In this document: in pieces, positions 8,039-15,802 of the stretch
Numbering within the stretch: position 1 is the stretch's first letter
How the letters are laid out: the number at the start of each line of letters is the position of its first letter
NCBI RefSeq assembly: GCF_001428545.1
Contig: NZ_LMHZ01000034.1
Coordinates: 120,174-184,173 of the forward strand
DNA length: 64,000 nt
Reading direction: 5' to 3'
Source: Noviherbaspirillum sp. Root189
GTDB taxonomy: Bacteria; Pseudomonadota; Gammaproteobacteria; Burkholderiales; Burkholderiaceae_D
The notes under the pieces: model-generated
Told to the model about the DNA's origin: nothing
The model's input: only the letters and a program-made list of their open reading frames with translations
The model's database searches: none
Position numbers and translations under genes: made by a program

Positions 8039-9690
8039 AATTGACGCGTCTTGATATCAAGCCGATTTGCCTTGCACTGATTACTGCAGGCGTATTGAGC
8101 GCCTGCGGCGGCGGAGGTGGTGGTGACAGCGTTGCACCGAGTACGGGCACTGGCGGCACAGGCACTGGCGATACAGGTACTGGTGGTACGGGTACTGGTG
8201 GTACGGGTACTGGTGGTACGGGTACTGGCGGTACAGGCACTGGTGGTACAGGCACTGGTGGTACGGGTACTGGCGGTACAGGCACTGGTGGTACAGGCAC
8301 TGGCGGTACGGGTACTGGCGGTACAGGCACTGGTGGCACAGGTACCGGTGGTACAGGCACTGGCGGTACGGGTACCGGCGGTACAGGCACTGGCGGCACC
8401 GATGGTGCAACTTCGACCACCATGTCTTGCCCCGAAGGCGCTGGCTTTCAGTGCAGCGGAAGCACGGTGCTGGCAAGGGAAAACGGCATTATCCTGACCA
8501 ATTCCGGCGTTCAGGCATACGGCACGTCGACCAGCGATCTTGCCAATCCGATTGTGATCAAGACAGGCGCATTCGGCTTCGCATTACCAACCAGCGAGGC
8601 AGCCAACGGTGTCGCCGAAGTGCGGGTTGCAAAGGATCCGACAACGGGCAAGATTTCTTCGCGGGCGCTCATTCTGCGGAATCTGGGTTTGACATGGGAT
8701 AGCGTAAAGGATCGTCCGCCCATCCTTGAAACGTTTAATCCAACGGCGGGAATTACCAGACTGGACGAGGCCGGCCGTATTGTTGTTTCCGGTGCCCTGC
8801 CCAGCCCGTCGGACCTAAGCTATTACGACTTTGGCACAAAGGGCCCTTTGGGAACGCAAGCAAACTATGCCAACAACCGTTACTTCCCACGCAGTGCGCC
8901 GTCACGATGCGCTCCGGAAGTGCCGCCAGCCAACTGCGCCACCACCGAGACCGTTGAGCCAACGCGCACACCGACTGGTGACTGGCGCAGTGGCGGCATC
9001 CGGCCCGATTCGACTAGTTTTATTCGCGTACATGAAGATGGCGATGTTCACGCAGGCAACGGCCCGAACGGCACCATTCTGGAAGGTGGCAATGGCATCG
9101 GCGTTCCTTTCCCCGGTTCAAAGGGCTACCGGAGCTTCGATAACCTTAGTTTCCAATACACCAATCTAAGCACCTGGCTCACGCAGGATACGGTGTGGAT
9201 TGAGGAATGGGCAAAGCGTGGCAACGAACACAACAAGAACCGTCGCGGCGTAATTACCTATGGCGACGTGACGAACCCAGCTTCCGTCCCAACTACCGGC
9301 ACGGCGAGCTATGCGGGCTTCGCTTATGGTTACTATGCTGGTAACCGCACAGTAGATCCATCGGTGTTCCGCGGCAATGCCACTATGACTGTCAACTTCG
9401 CCACCCGCGCGGTCACGATTACCGTTCAGAACGCCACTACCGAGGACTCCGCAGGAGCGCCGGTGCCGGTCAACTTCACGACCACCACAACGATGGGCGC
9501 AGCCGGAAGCAACCTGACCAACTTCCTTTCCGGCGCGGTGAGCAGTGGCGCACTATCCGGACAGCTTGGCGGACGCTACTTCGGCCCGCTCGCTGGCAAT
9601 GCGCCAATCGAAATCGGTGGTACGTTCCAGATGTCCAACGCAGGCAGCGGCCAGACCGTCATCGGTGGATTCATGGGCCGCAAACAGTAA
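8035..9690 (+). CDS. Secreted lipoprotein with 17 TGTGG pentapeptide repeats
   Basis: A 551-aa predicted lipoprotein. The N-terminal signal ends in a lipobox (VLSAC), followed directly by a Gly run (CGGGGGG). Residues about 37-121 are 17 tandem pentapeptides TGTGG (the second reads TGTGD), then a Cys-containing segment (MSCPEGAGFQCSGS) and a folded-looking domain of about 420 aa. The C-terminal part has a repeated TGTASYAGFAYGYYAGN / TVNFATRAVTITVQN style typical of beta-rich outer-membrane-associated lipoproteins, ending in GGRYFGPLAGNAPIEIGGTFQMSN. That last part recalls C-terminal barrels of transferrin-binding-protein-B-like or haemoglobin-receptor lipoproteins, which is only an impression. 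The start has AGGGAG upstream. The repeat probably works as a flexible spacer between membrane anchor and domain. No operon partner; a perfect terminator follows. Confidence 0.8.
   Translation: MKLTRLDIKPICLALITAGVLSACGGGGGGDSVAPSTGTGGTGTGDTGTGGTGTGGTGTGGTGTGGTGTGGTGTGGTGTGGTGTGGTGTGGTGTGGTGTGGTGTGGTGTGGTGTGGTGTGGTDGATSTTMSCPEGAGFQCSGSTVLARENGIILTNSGVQAYGTSTSDLANPIVIKTGAFGFALPTSEAANGVAEVRVAKDPTTGKISSRALILRNLGLTWDSVKDRPPILETFNPTAGITRLDEAGRIVVSGALPSPSDLSYYDFGTKGPLGTQANYANNRYFPRSAPSRCAPEVPPANCATTETVEPTRTPTGDWRSGGIRPDSTSFIRVHEDGDVHAGNGPNGTILEGGNGIGVPFPGSKGYRSFDNLSFQYTNLSTWLTQDTVWIEEWAKRGNEHNKNRRGVITYGDVTNPASVPTTGTASYAGFAYGYYAGNRTVDPSVFRGNATMTVNFATRAVTITVQNATTEDSAGAPVPVNFTTTTTMGAAGSNLTNFLSGAVSSGALSGQLGGRYFGPLAGNAPIEIGGTFQMSNAGSGQTVIGGFMGRKQ
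8143..8397 (+). repeat. 15-bp coding minisatellite, 17 units
   Basis: Seventeen consecutive 15-bp units of the type acNggNacNggNggN, each encoding Thr-Gly-Thr-Gly-Gly (one unit ends in Asp). The units differ mostly at third codon positions, which means they are not freshly amplified throughout. The unit length is a multiple of three, so copy-number change would keep the frame. Confidence 0.95.
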
Positions 9691-9714
9691 ATCGAAAAAT
9701 TTACCGCAGGGCTA

Positions 9715-9747
9715 AGCCGCAAGGAAGTTCTTCCTTGCGGCTTTTTA
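9715..9747 (+). terminator. Rho-independent terminator after repeat lipoprotein
   Basis: A perfect 12-bp stem AGCCGCAAGGAA (9715-9726) / TTCCTTGCGGCT (9731-9742) with a GTTC loop, followed by a T-rich tract (ctttttatta). It lies 25 nt after the lipoprotein stop. Confidence 0.9.
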
Positions 9748-9851
9748 TTATTCCAATAAAATCTTTCCCAATGCCATTGAACGATTCCGGAATGGCGCAT
9801 GTAAGCGTGTAACATACGATTCCAATCAATCGCACTGATCGTGTTCACGCC

Positions 9852-10244
9852 GTGTCAAGCTCGCCAGCGTCCGCCGTATTCAATCCCGAAGAACTGATTT
9901 CCCTGATCGCCGCTGATCCTGCCTACAGGGAAATCGTCCTTACCCTTCTCACCACCATCGTCGAGAATGGCACGCAGCCATTGGACGAGTCGTGGCAGGC
10001 CTGGCGTGACGGCCGCACAGTGGATGCCGCCCGGCTGTTGCACAAGGTCCGCGGTTCGCTTGGTTCGTTTGGACTTAAACGCTTTTCCGCGATTGCGCTG
10101 GAACTGGAACTGACGCTGAGCCACGATCCTGCCACGGTTACCCAATTGTTCACCGACACCCGGGCGGAGTTGCAAGCCGCAATCGACGCTATCCGCAGCT
10201 GGCTCAAGGGGCAATCGCAGCCGACACCGGGGACGGAAGGCTAG
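9852..10244 (+). CDS. Hpt domain protein
   Basis: A 130-aa all-helical protein with the histidine-phosphotransfer signature. The phosphorylatable His is at residue 64 in RLLHKVRGSLGSFG. The start is a GTG at 9852; no ATG is available at this position. Hpt proteins relay phosphate between a hybrid sensor kinase and a response regulator. No kinase is adjacent, but a histidine kinase remnant lies about 2.7 kb downstream at 12951-13298, so its partner could be that lost kinase or a distant one. The Ser/Pro/Thr-rich ends look disordered. Confidence 0.8.
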   Translation: MSSSPASAVFNPEELISLIAADPAYREIVLTLLTTIVENGTQPLDESWQAWRDGRTVDAARLLHKVRGSLGSFGLKRFSAIALELELTLSHDPATVTQLFTDTRAELQAAIDAIRSWLKGQSQPTPGTEG

Positions 10245-10339
10245 GCCCCTACGCGCAACAGGCCCGGTAAAACCGGCAGGCCACATGTTTTTGTGCTTTG
10301 CGATAAACTCGATTCCCCTCCTTGTAACGAGAACTCGCC

Positions 10340-11560
10340 ATGCTGACCGCTAGCCGCCCGCCCCAACTGAAGACTGTGCTCATCGCCGCCGGCGCGGTAT
10401 TGACGCTTGCCATGGGGGTGCGCCACGGTTTCGGCTTCTGGCTGCAACCCATTTCGCAAGCCTACGGCTGGACACGCGAAACCTTTTCACTGGCGATGGC
10501 CTTGCAAAACCTGATGTGGGGCGCGTTCGCCCCGTTCGCCGGAATGGCCGCCGACCGTTTTGGCACGGCGCGCGTGGTGATCGTTGGCGCGCTCTGTTAT
10601 GCCGGCGGCCTGTTATGGATGGCCACGGTGGCGCAACCCACGCTTTTTGTGATCGGCTCGGGCGTACTGATCGGCGCCGCGCTTGCCTGTACCGCCTTCG
10701 GCGCGGTCAGCGGCATCATCGGCCGCACCGCACCTGAACACAGGCGCTCCTGGGCCTTCGGTATTTCATCGGCCGCCAGTTCCTTCGGCCAGTTTGTAAT
10801 GATGCCGGTCGAACAACAGATGATCTCCATTACCGGCTGGCAAACCGCGTTTTACCTGCTGGCCGCGCTGGTGGTGCTGGTCATGTTGCCGATGGCCTTC
10901 GGCCTGCGCGAAATGCCGGTGCAAAAAGCCAGCGGCAGTGAACAGAGCATCATGGAAGCCACACGCGAGGCATTCGCCTACCGTCCTTTCCTGCTGCTGG
11001 TCGCAGGCTATTTCGTGTGCGGCTTCCAGGTGGTGTTCATCGGCGTGCATATGCCTTCCTACCTGAAAGACAAGGGCATCATGGATCCGGGTGTGGCCGT
11101 CATGGCGTTGGCGCTGATCGGCCTGTTCAATATCTTCGGCTCTTACTACGCGGGCAAACTCGGCGGCATGCTGCCGAAACGCTATCTGCTGTCCTCCATC
11201 TACCTTACCCGCGCAGTGGTGATTTCCCTGTTCCTGCTGGCGCCGCTGACCAACTGGTCGGTCTATGTGTTCGCCTGCGCAATGGGCTTGCTGTGGCTGT
11301 CGACCGTGCCGCTCACCAATGGCGTGATCGCCGGCATCTTCGGCGTCAAATACCTGTCGATGCTATCCGGCTTCGTGTTCTTTTCCCACCAGGTCGGCAG
11401 TTTCCTGGGGGTGTGGCTGGGCGGTTTTCTGTTCACCCGCGACGGCAGCTACAATACCGTATGGGGCATCACGATTGCGCTCGGCGTCTTTGCCGCGCTG
11501 ATCAACCTGCCCATCAATGAAAAGGCGATTGTCCGACCGCCACAACCGGCGCTCGTCTGA
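10340..11560 (+). CDS. Major facilitator superfamily transporter
   Basis: A 406-aa protein with twelve predicted hydrophobic segments and the MFS loop 2-3 signature MAADRFGTARVV. The N-terminal MGVRHGFGFWLQPI and YGWTRETFSLAMALQNLMWG stretches resemble the monocarboxylate/oxalate-formate-type MFS clade common in Burkholderiales. It would act in the inner membrane on an organic anion; the substrate is unknown. The gene is followed closely by a small membrane protein and an aminotransferase on the same strand (31 nt from stop to the chosen downstream start), so the three may be cotranscribed. Confidence 0.85.
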   Translation: MLTASRPPQLKTVLIAAGAVLTLAMGVRHGFGFWLQPISQAYGWTRETFSLAMALQNLMWGAFAPFAGMAADRFGTARVVIVGALCYAGGLLWMATVAQPTLFVIGSGVLIGAALACTAFGAVSGIIGRTAPEHRRSWAFGISSAASSFGQFVMMPVEQQMISITGWQTAFYLLAALVVLVMLPMAFGLREMPVQKASGSEQSIMEATREAFAYRPFLLLVAGYFVCGFQVVFIGVHMPSYLKDKGIMDPGVAVMALALIGLFNIFGSYYAGKLGGMLPKRYLLSSIYLTRAVVISLFLLAPLTNWSVYVFACAMGLLWLSTVPLTNGVIAGIFGVKYLSMLSGFVFFSHQVGSFLGVWLGGFLFTRDGSYNTVWGITIALGVFAALINLPINEKAIVRPPQPALV

Positions 11561-11591
11561 GGCCAGCATCCGTGAATCCGTGAGGGCGCCT

Positions 11592-11771
11592 GTGAGCAAT
11601 AGCGTTAACAGCACGCAAAACAGTAATAGCAGCAACAGCACCATGCGCAAGCGTGTCGTCCGGCTGCTCCTCGGCGCCATCGGTGCCGCCGTGCTGGCGC
11701 TTGCGTTTATCGCTTACCTGCGTCCTTCCTTTGTTGTCGACCTTGCCAACCGTATCGTCTTATGCTTTTGA
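11592..11771 (+). CDS. Small single-helix membrane protein
   Basis: A predicted 59-aa protein with a Ser/Asn-rich N-terminus, a basic segment (MRKRVVRLL), one hydrophobic helix (LLLGAIGAAVLALAFIAYL) and the tail FVVDLANRIVLCF. I chose the GTG at 11592 because GAGGG lies 5 nt upstream; other possible starts are GTG 11580 and ATG 11643. Its TGA overlaps the aminotransferase ATG region by 10 nt. The C-terminal LANRIVLCF style recurs, as far as I remember, in small unannotated Burkholderiales proteins. Function unknown. Confidence 0.5.
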   Translation: MSNSVNSTQNSNSSNSTMRKRVVRLLLGAIGAAVLALAFIAYLRPSFVVDLANRIVLCF

Positions 11772-12967
11772 ATCGCACTACTCCACCCGCTGCGCGATCC
11801 GCCGTGCAGGCCCTGGGCGCATCGCGCATCCGTGAAGTCGCCAACGCCGGCATCGGCCTGTCCGATGTGCTGCCGTTCTGGTTCGGCGAACCGGACCAGG
11901 AAACGCCGGCGTTCATTCGCGAAGCGGCAAAGGCATCGCTGGACGCAGGCGATACTTTTTATACGCATAACTTTGGTATCCCGCCGCTGCGCGAGGCGAT
12001 TGCAGCGTATGTGTCGCGGCTGCACAAGCCGACCGATATGAGTCGCGTCGCCGTTACCTCCTCCGGCGTATCGGCATTGATGCTGTTGTCACAGCTGATT
12101 ATCCAGCCGGGCGACCGCGTGGTGGCGGTGACGCCGTTGTGGCCGAACCTGGTCGAAATTCCGAAAATCCTCGGTGCGGAAGTGGTCAAGGTACCGCTGC
12201 GCTTTGGTCAGACCTGGGAACTGGATGTCCAGCAATTGCTGGATGCGCTGACGCCTGGCACGCGCGCGGTGCTGATCAACTCGCCGAACAATCCGACCGG
12301 CTGGGTCATCACCCGCGAGCAGCAGGAAATCCTCCTCGCGCATTGCCGGCAGCATGGCATCTGGATCCTGTCCGATGACGTGTATGAGCGACTGGTCTAC
12401 GATAGCCCACCGGGCGAATCAGGCGAACCGGGTACCCGTTCCTGCGCACCGTCCTTCCTGGACCTGGCTGACGAGCAGGACCGGCTGGTATCGGCCAACA
12501 GTTTTTCAAAATCCTGGCTGATGACCGGCTGGCGACTTGGCTGGGTCGTTGCACCGCAAGCCTTGATGGCCGATCTGGGCAAGCTGATTGAATACAACAC
12601 TTCCTGTGCACCGGGTTTCGTGCAACGCGGCGGCATTGTCGCGGTGGAACGCGGCGACGAAATCATCGCGCATACCATCGAGCGCTATCGCGCGGCGCGC
12701 GATTTCCTGTACACCCGGCTCAATGCAATGCCGGGCATTATCGCGCCCAAGTCCAAAGGCGCGATGTACCTGTTTTTCCGGGTCGAGGGCGTCGACGATA
12801 CGCTGGCGTTGTGCAAACGTCTGGTGACTGAGGCGCGGGTAGGACTGGCGCCGGGCAGCGCTTTTGGACCGGAAGGCGAAGGCTATATCCGCTGGTGCTT
12901 CGCCAGCTCGCTTGACCGGCTGGAAGAAGGCTGCCAGCGACTTGAACAATTCATGGCAAGGCAGTAA
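11762..12967 (+). CDS. Class I/II pyridoxal-phosphate aminotransferase
   Basis: A 401-aa PLP enzyme of the aspartate-aminotransferase fold (type I). NSPNNPTG at residues 173-180, the Asp/Tyr pair in LSDDVYERLVY and the Schiff-base Lys at 250 in NSFSKSWLMTGWRLGW are all in place, as is the C-terminal Arg in YIRWCFASS. It transfers an amino group between an amino acid and a 2-oxo acid in the cytoplasm; the specificity is not evident. It overlaps the small membrane protein by 10 nt, suggesting coupling. Its 3' end overlaps by 17 nt the end of the convergent kinase remnant. Confidence 0.88.
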   Translation: MLLNRTTPPAARSAVQALGASRIREVANAGIGLSDVLPFWFGEPDQETPAFIREAAKASLDAGDTFYTHNFGIPPLREAIAAYVSRLHKPTDMSRVAVTSSGVSALMLLSQLIIQPGDRVVAVTPLWPNLVEIPKILGAEVVKVPLRFGQTWELDVQQLLDALTPGTRAVLINSPNNPTGWVITREQQEILLAHCRQHGIWILSDDVYERLVYDSPPGESGEPGTRSCAPSFLDLADEQDRLVSANSFSKSWLMTGWRLGWVVAPQALMADLGKLIEYNTSCAPGFVQRGGIVAVERGDEIIAHTIERYRAARDFLYTRLNAMPGIIAPKSKGAMYLFFRVEGVDDTLALCKRLVTEARVGLAPGSAFGPEGEGYIRWCFASSLDRLEEGCQRLEQFMARQ

Positions 12968-13298
12968 TACTAGGCAGCGTGAAATAAAACCGCGTGCCCT
13001 CACCGGCCTCGCTCTCCGCCCAGATTCTTCCTTTGTGCTGTTCGATAATGGCTTTGGCAACCGACAAACCCAGTCCCGTACCCAGTCGCCTAGTCAACTC
13101 GGCTTGCCAGAAACGGTCAAAGATCTTTTCCAGGTTTTGCGGGGGAATACCTTCACCGGTATCCGAAACGCAAAAGGTCACACTCTTGTCACCTCCTTCA
13201 ACCGACACCGTGACCTTGCCGCCGGCGGCGGTAAATTTGAGTGCATTGCTAATCAGGTTGTCGAGCACCTGGAAGATCCGGCTCTTTTCTTTATATGT
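12951..13298 (-). pseudogene. Truncated histidine kinase (HATPase domain remnant)
   Basis: About 110 codons covering only the C-terminal HATPase_c domain of a sensor kinase. The N box (VLDNLISNALKFT), G1 box (VSDTGEGIP), F box (IFDRFWQ) and G2 box (GTGLGLSVAKAI) are all present, ending FYFTLPS. The homologous frame continues upstream of GTG 13268 for nine codons (ending KSRIFQ) and then meets TAA at 13299-13301. The sensor, dimerisation/phosphoacceptor and linker parts are missing. A stand-alone ATPase domain is unlikely to work as a kinase, so I call it a remnant. Confidence 0.75.
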
Positions 13299-13423
13299 TT
13301 ATCCGGTGCAGGATGCCGGTGAACAGGGCTTTGATGATAACAAGGGAACAAGAAAACGAGAGCGCTTGGGCGGTCTATTCCCACACTGACTGTGCCAAGT
13401 GTTTAGTGTTTTACAATAGCCGC

Positions 13424-13639
13424 ATGGACATTACTCTTCCCGAACTCGAACAAGCGATCAACTATTGGCGCTCGCTGCGCCCCTCCAGCGGCGAGGAACG
13501 CGCCTTGTCGCCTGAAGTCAATGCGCTGGCCACCGTGTATGCGCTCATGATTTTCAACAAGGCCAGATCGTTACCCTTGTCCGATCTGGACCAGAACGCG
13601 CGCCAGTTACTCGAGCAATGGCGGACCGGCACCAAGTGA
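13424..13639 (+). CDS. DUF3717-type small protein
   Basis: A 71-aa protein beginning MDITLPELEQAINYWR, the start I associate with the DUF3717 family of Burkholderiales. The sequence has two helical stretches and a conserved-looking VYALMIFNKARSLPLSDL segment. Its function is unknown. The ATG at 13424 is preferred over the longer frame from 13295, which would begin inside the kinase remnant's region. It stands alone, in the gap left by the broken kinase gene. Confidence 0.75.
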   Translation: MDITLPELEQAINYWRSLRPSSGEERALSPEVNALATVYALMIFNKARSLPLSDLDQNARQLLEQWRTGTK

Positions 13640-13800
13640 ATACGCGTTTTCCCTGATGCAATGTATGCCAGTATCGTCGCCGGCATGTCACATGTCCTTG
13701 CGCAGGATGCGGTGTGTGTATCGGATGGCGGCCGTGTCACGGCGGTGCCGAAACCGCTGCAGTCGGTCGTGCCTGAAATCCTGCCTTTAAAAAAGCGAAA

Positions 13801-15300
13801 TCAGGCCGCAAGATGCCGTGCCTGGCGCTGCGGCGCAGCATCGGCCTTGACTGCCTTGGCATCCGCTTTCGGCTTTGCCTTGTGTGCCTGTCCCGCATAG
13901 TCGCTATCCACCAGGGTCGATGCCTCATCGCCAGCCATGCCGCGGCTGCCCAGCCATTGCACGACCAGCGCGGCGAGTTTGTCGAGTGCGATACGGTGAG
14001 TTGCGTCGGTATGCGCATACAGCCAGTCCGACAACGCCATGAAATTGGCAAACGGTGCATTGCCGAGAACCACGGGCAGCGTATTGGCAAAGCGCCCCGA
14101 GTTGGCGACCAAATCCCAGTAGCGTGCAAAGCGCACCAGACGCTGCATGGTGGCGAAATCAATACGGTCGGTCGCGAGGATGGTGTAAGGCGGATACGGA
14201 TCGAACACCATGCCATAGGCCTGGGTATGCCGGATGATAGGCGTGCCGCGCAGGCGCTTGAGGATGCCGAATTGGATTTCGTGCGGCGCCAACGTCACCA
14301 GCTGATCAAAGCCGCGCGCAAAACTGTCGAGGTCTTCCCCTGGCAAGCCGGCGATCAGATCCACATGCAGGTGCGCATGCGAGTGTTCACGCAGCCAGCG
14401 AATGTTGGCGGCGGACTTGTCATTGTTTTGCTTGCGGCTGATGATGCCCTGGACTTCCGGATTGAAGCTCTGTATTCCGATTTCGAACTGCAGCGTCCCC
14501 GGAGGAAATTGCTGGATCGCTTCCTTCAATGCATCCGGCAAATGATCGGGCACGACCTCGAAATGCGCGAACACCGGATCATCAGGATGCGCAGCAAGCT
14601 TGTCGAGGAAGAACTGCATGATCCTCAGGCTGGCCTTGATATTCAGGTTGAAAGTGCGATCAACGAATTTGAACAGCCGCGCACCGCGTGCATGCAGCGA
14701 TTCGAGTTCGGCAAGAAAGGCATCGAGGTCGAATGGCCACGCGGTCTTGTCGAGCGAGGACAGGCAGAATTCACATTTGAACGGACAGCCGCGAGAAGCC
14801 TCAACATACAGCGTGCGATGGGCAATGTCCTGATCGGTATAGGCGGCATACGGCAGCTTGATGTCCTCCAGTGGCGGCTGCACGCCGGCATGGACTTTCA
14901 TCAGCGGTTTCGGGCCATGCAAGATTTTCCGGCACAGCGCAGGGAAGGTCACATCGCCCCAGCCAGTCACCAGGTAGTCGGCCAGTTGCACGATGTGCTG
15001 CTCCTGGGATTCATACGACACCTCCGGTCCACCGAGCACGATCGTGACCTGCGGCGCCACGCGCTTGAGCAGCGCGACCACGCGCGTGGTTTCCTCGACA
15101 TTCCAGATATACACTCCGAAGCCGATAATGCGTGGCTGGTGGGCAAGCAAGCGTTCGACGACGTCGGTGGTTTTTGCGCCGATGACGAATTCCTGCAATT
15201 GTGTGGTTTCACGCAAATCGCCCATATTGGCAAGCAGGTAACGCAGCCCGAGGGAGGCGTGCGTATAGCGGGCGTTGAGGGTGGACAGCAGGATGGTCAT
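13801..15300 (-). CDS. B12-binding domain radical SAM protein
   Basis: A 499-aa enzyme. Residues 1-140 form a cobalamin-binding-like Rossmann domain (MTILLSTLNARYTHASLG at the start, VLGGPEVSYES near 88-98). A radical SAM core follows with the CxxxCxxC cluster motif at Cys172/176/179 (RGCPFKCEFC). The C-terminal ~180 residues resemble DUF4080. Radical SAM enzymes of this type cleave S-adenosylmethionine to a radical; the substrate of this group is unknown. The gene is monocistronic, with REP-like repeats upstream. The rest of the C-terminus is Lys/Ala rich (AKPKADAKAVKADAAPQ), possibly a disordered tail. Confidence 0.88.
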   Translation of the reverse strand: MTILLSTLNARYTHASLGLRYLLANMGDLRETTQLQEFVIGAKTTDVVERLLAHQPRIIGFGVYIWNVEETTRVVALLKRVAPQVTIVLGGPEVSYESQEQHIVQLADYLVTGWGDVTFPALCRKILHGPKPLMKVHAGVQPPLEDIKLPYAAYTDQDIAHRTLYVEASRGCPFKCEFCLSSLDKTAWPFDLDAFLAELESLHARGARLFKFVDRTFNLNIKASLRIMQFFLDKLAAHPDDPVFAHFEVVPDHLPDALKEAIQQFPPGTLQFEIGIQSFNPEVQGIISRKQNNDKSAANIRWLREHSHAHLHVDLIAGLPGEDLDSFARGFDQLVTLAPHEIQFGILKRLRGTPIIRHTQAYGMVFDPYPPYTILATDRIDFATMQRLVRFARYWDLVANSGRFANTLPVVLGNAPFANFMALSDWLYAHTDATHRIALDKLAALVVQWLGSRGMAGDEASTLVDSDYAGQAHKAKPKADAKAVKADAAPQRQARHLAA

Positions 15301-15416
15301 GGGGAAACGGCGGGTGAGCGAGGGGGTATTTTACGCCGGTCCGGAGAGGGGTGATTGGATTGGGTGGTGGTGCTGGTGGAATGACAAGTGTTGGGGGATT
15401 TGAATTTGTGCGGTTG

Positions 15417-15459
15417 AACCCATCCCCACCCTAACCCTCCCCTTGAAGGGGAGGGAACG
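15417..15459. repeat. REP-like unit, first inverted copy
   Basis: acccatccccaccctaaccc leads into a perfect palindrome CCCTCCCCTTgAAGGGGAGGG (15435-15455). The whole unit recurs in reverse orientation at 15573-15617, so the pair could form a large stem with about 110 bases between. Confidence 0.85.
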
Positions 15460-15572
15460 TTCTTGATGCTGGAAGGTAATGCGGATGGATTACCGCCAGC
15501 AGAAAGCACCGTTCGGGCAAAGCCACGGCAGCGCAGCGGCGATCAGCAATGCGATGCGCAGCGAGCGAGCCG

Positions 15573-15617
15573 AAGTTCCTTCCCCTTCAAGGGGAGGGCC
15601 AGGGTGGGGATGGGTTT
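15573..15617. repeat. REP-like unit, second inverted copy
   Basis: The reverse-complement counterpart of 15417-15459: aagttccttccccttcaagg... followed by ggagggccagggtggggatg. Differences are few (for example ggcc for taac). Confidence 0.85.
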
Positions 15618-15647
15618 AATCCCCCTGTGCAGACGCCAAAAGAGCGC

Positions 15648-15719
15648 GGGCCAAAACGGATAAAGAAGCGAAACCTGTCTGAGCCGCAGGCGAGTTTGTT
15701 TCGCTTCCCGTTTTGGCCC
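15648..15719. repeat. Second type of REP-like palindrome
   Basis: The outer arms GGGCCAAAACGG (15648-15659) and CCGTTTTGGCCC (15708-15719) and inner arms GAAGCGAAAC (15665-15674) and GTTTCGCTTC (15698-15707) are perfect complements, with a five-base bulge on the left. The loop contains gagccgcaggcgag. The sequence type differs from the two G/C-run palindromes next to it. Confidence 0.8.
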
Positions 15720-15802
15720 CGGGGCCAGTCCCGGCAAGCTCGATCGAAGAACTAACAGTACTGAATCACCGAAGAAAAAACGAAAGAAAGAAAGCCCAAC
15801 CC

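Larger units (their letters stand above)
15301..15802. other. Intergenic region packed with REP-like palindromes
   Basis: About 500 bases between the radical SAM gene start and the acyl-CoA synthetase stop. It holds three palindromic units (15417-15459, 15573-15617, 15648-15719) and no recognisable gene; the open frames across it are repeat-derived. Confidence 0.75.

Noticed and set aside
8143-8397. CRISPR-like regular repeats
   Set aside because: The units are contiguous 15-mers with no unique spacers and sit inside an open reading frame.
7797-8423. Pro/Val-rich repeat protein on the minus strand
   Set aside because: It is the reverse reading of the TGTGG minisatellite; the plus strand has a lipobox, ribosome site and terminator.
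13813-15354. 513-residue plus-strand open frame
   Set aside because: It is antisense to the B12-binding radical SAM gene and shows no family features.
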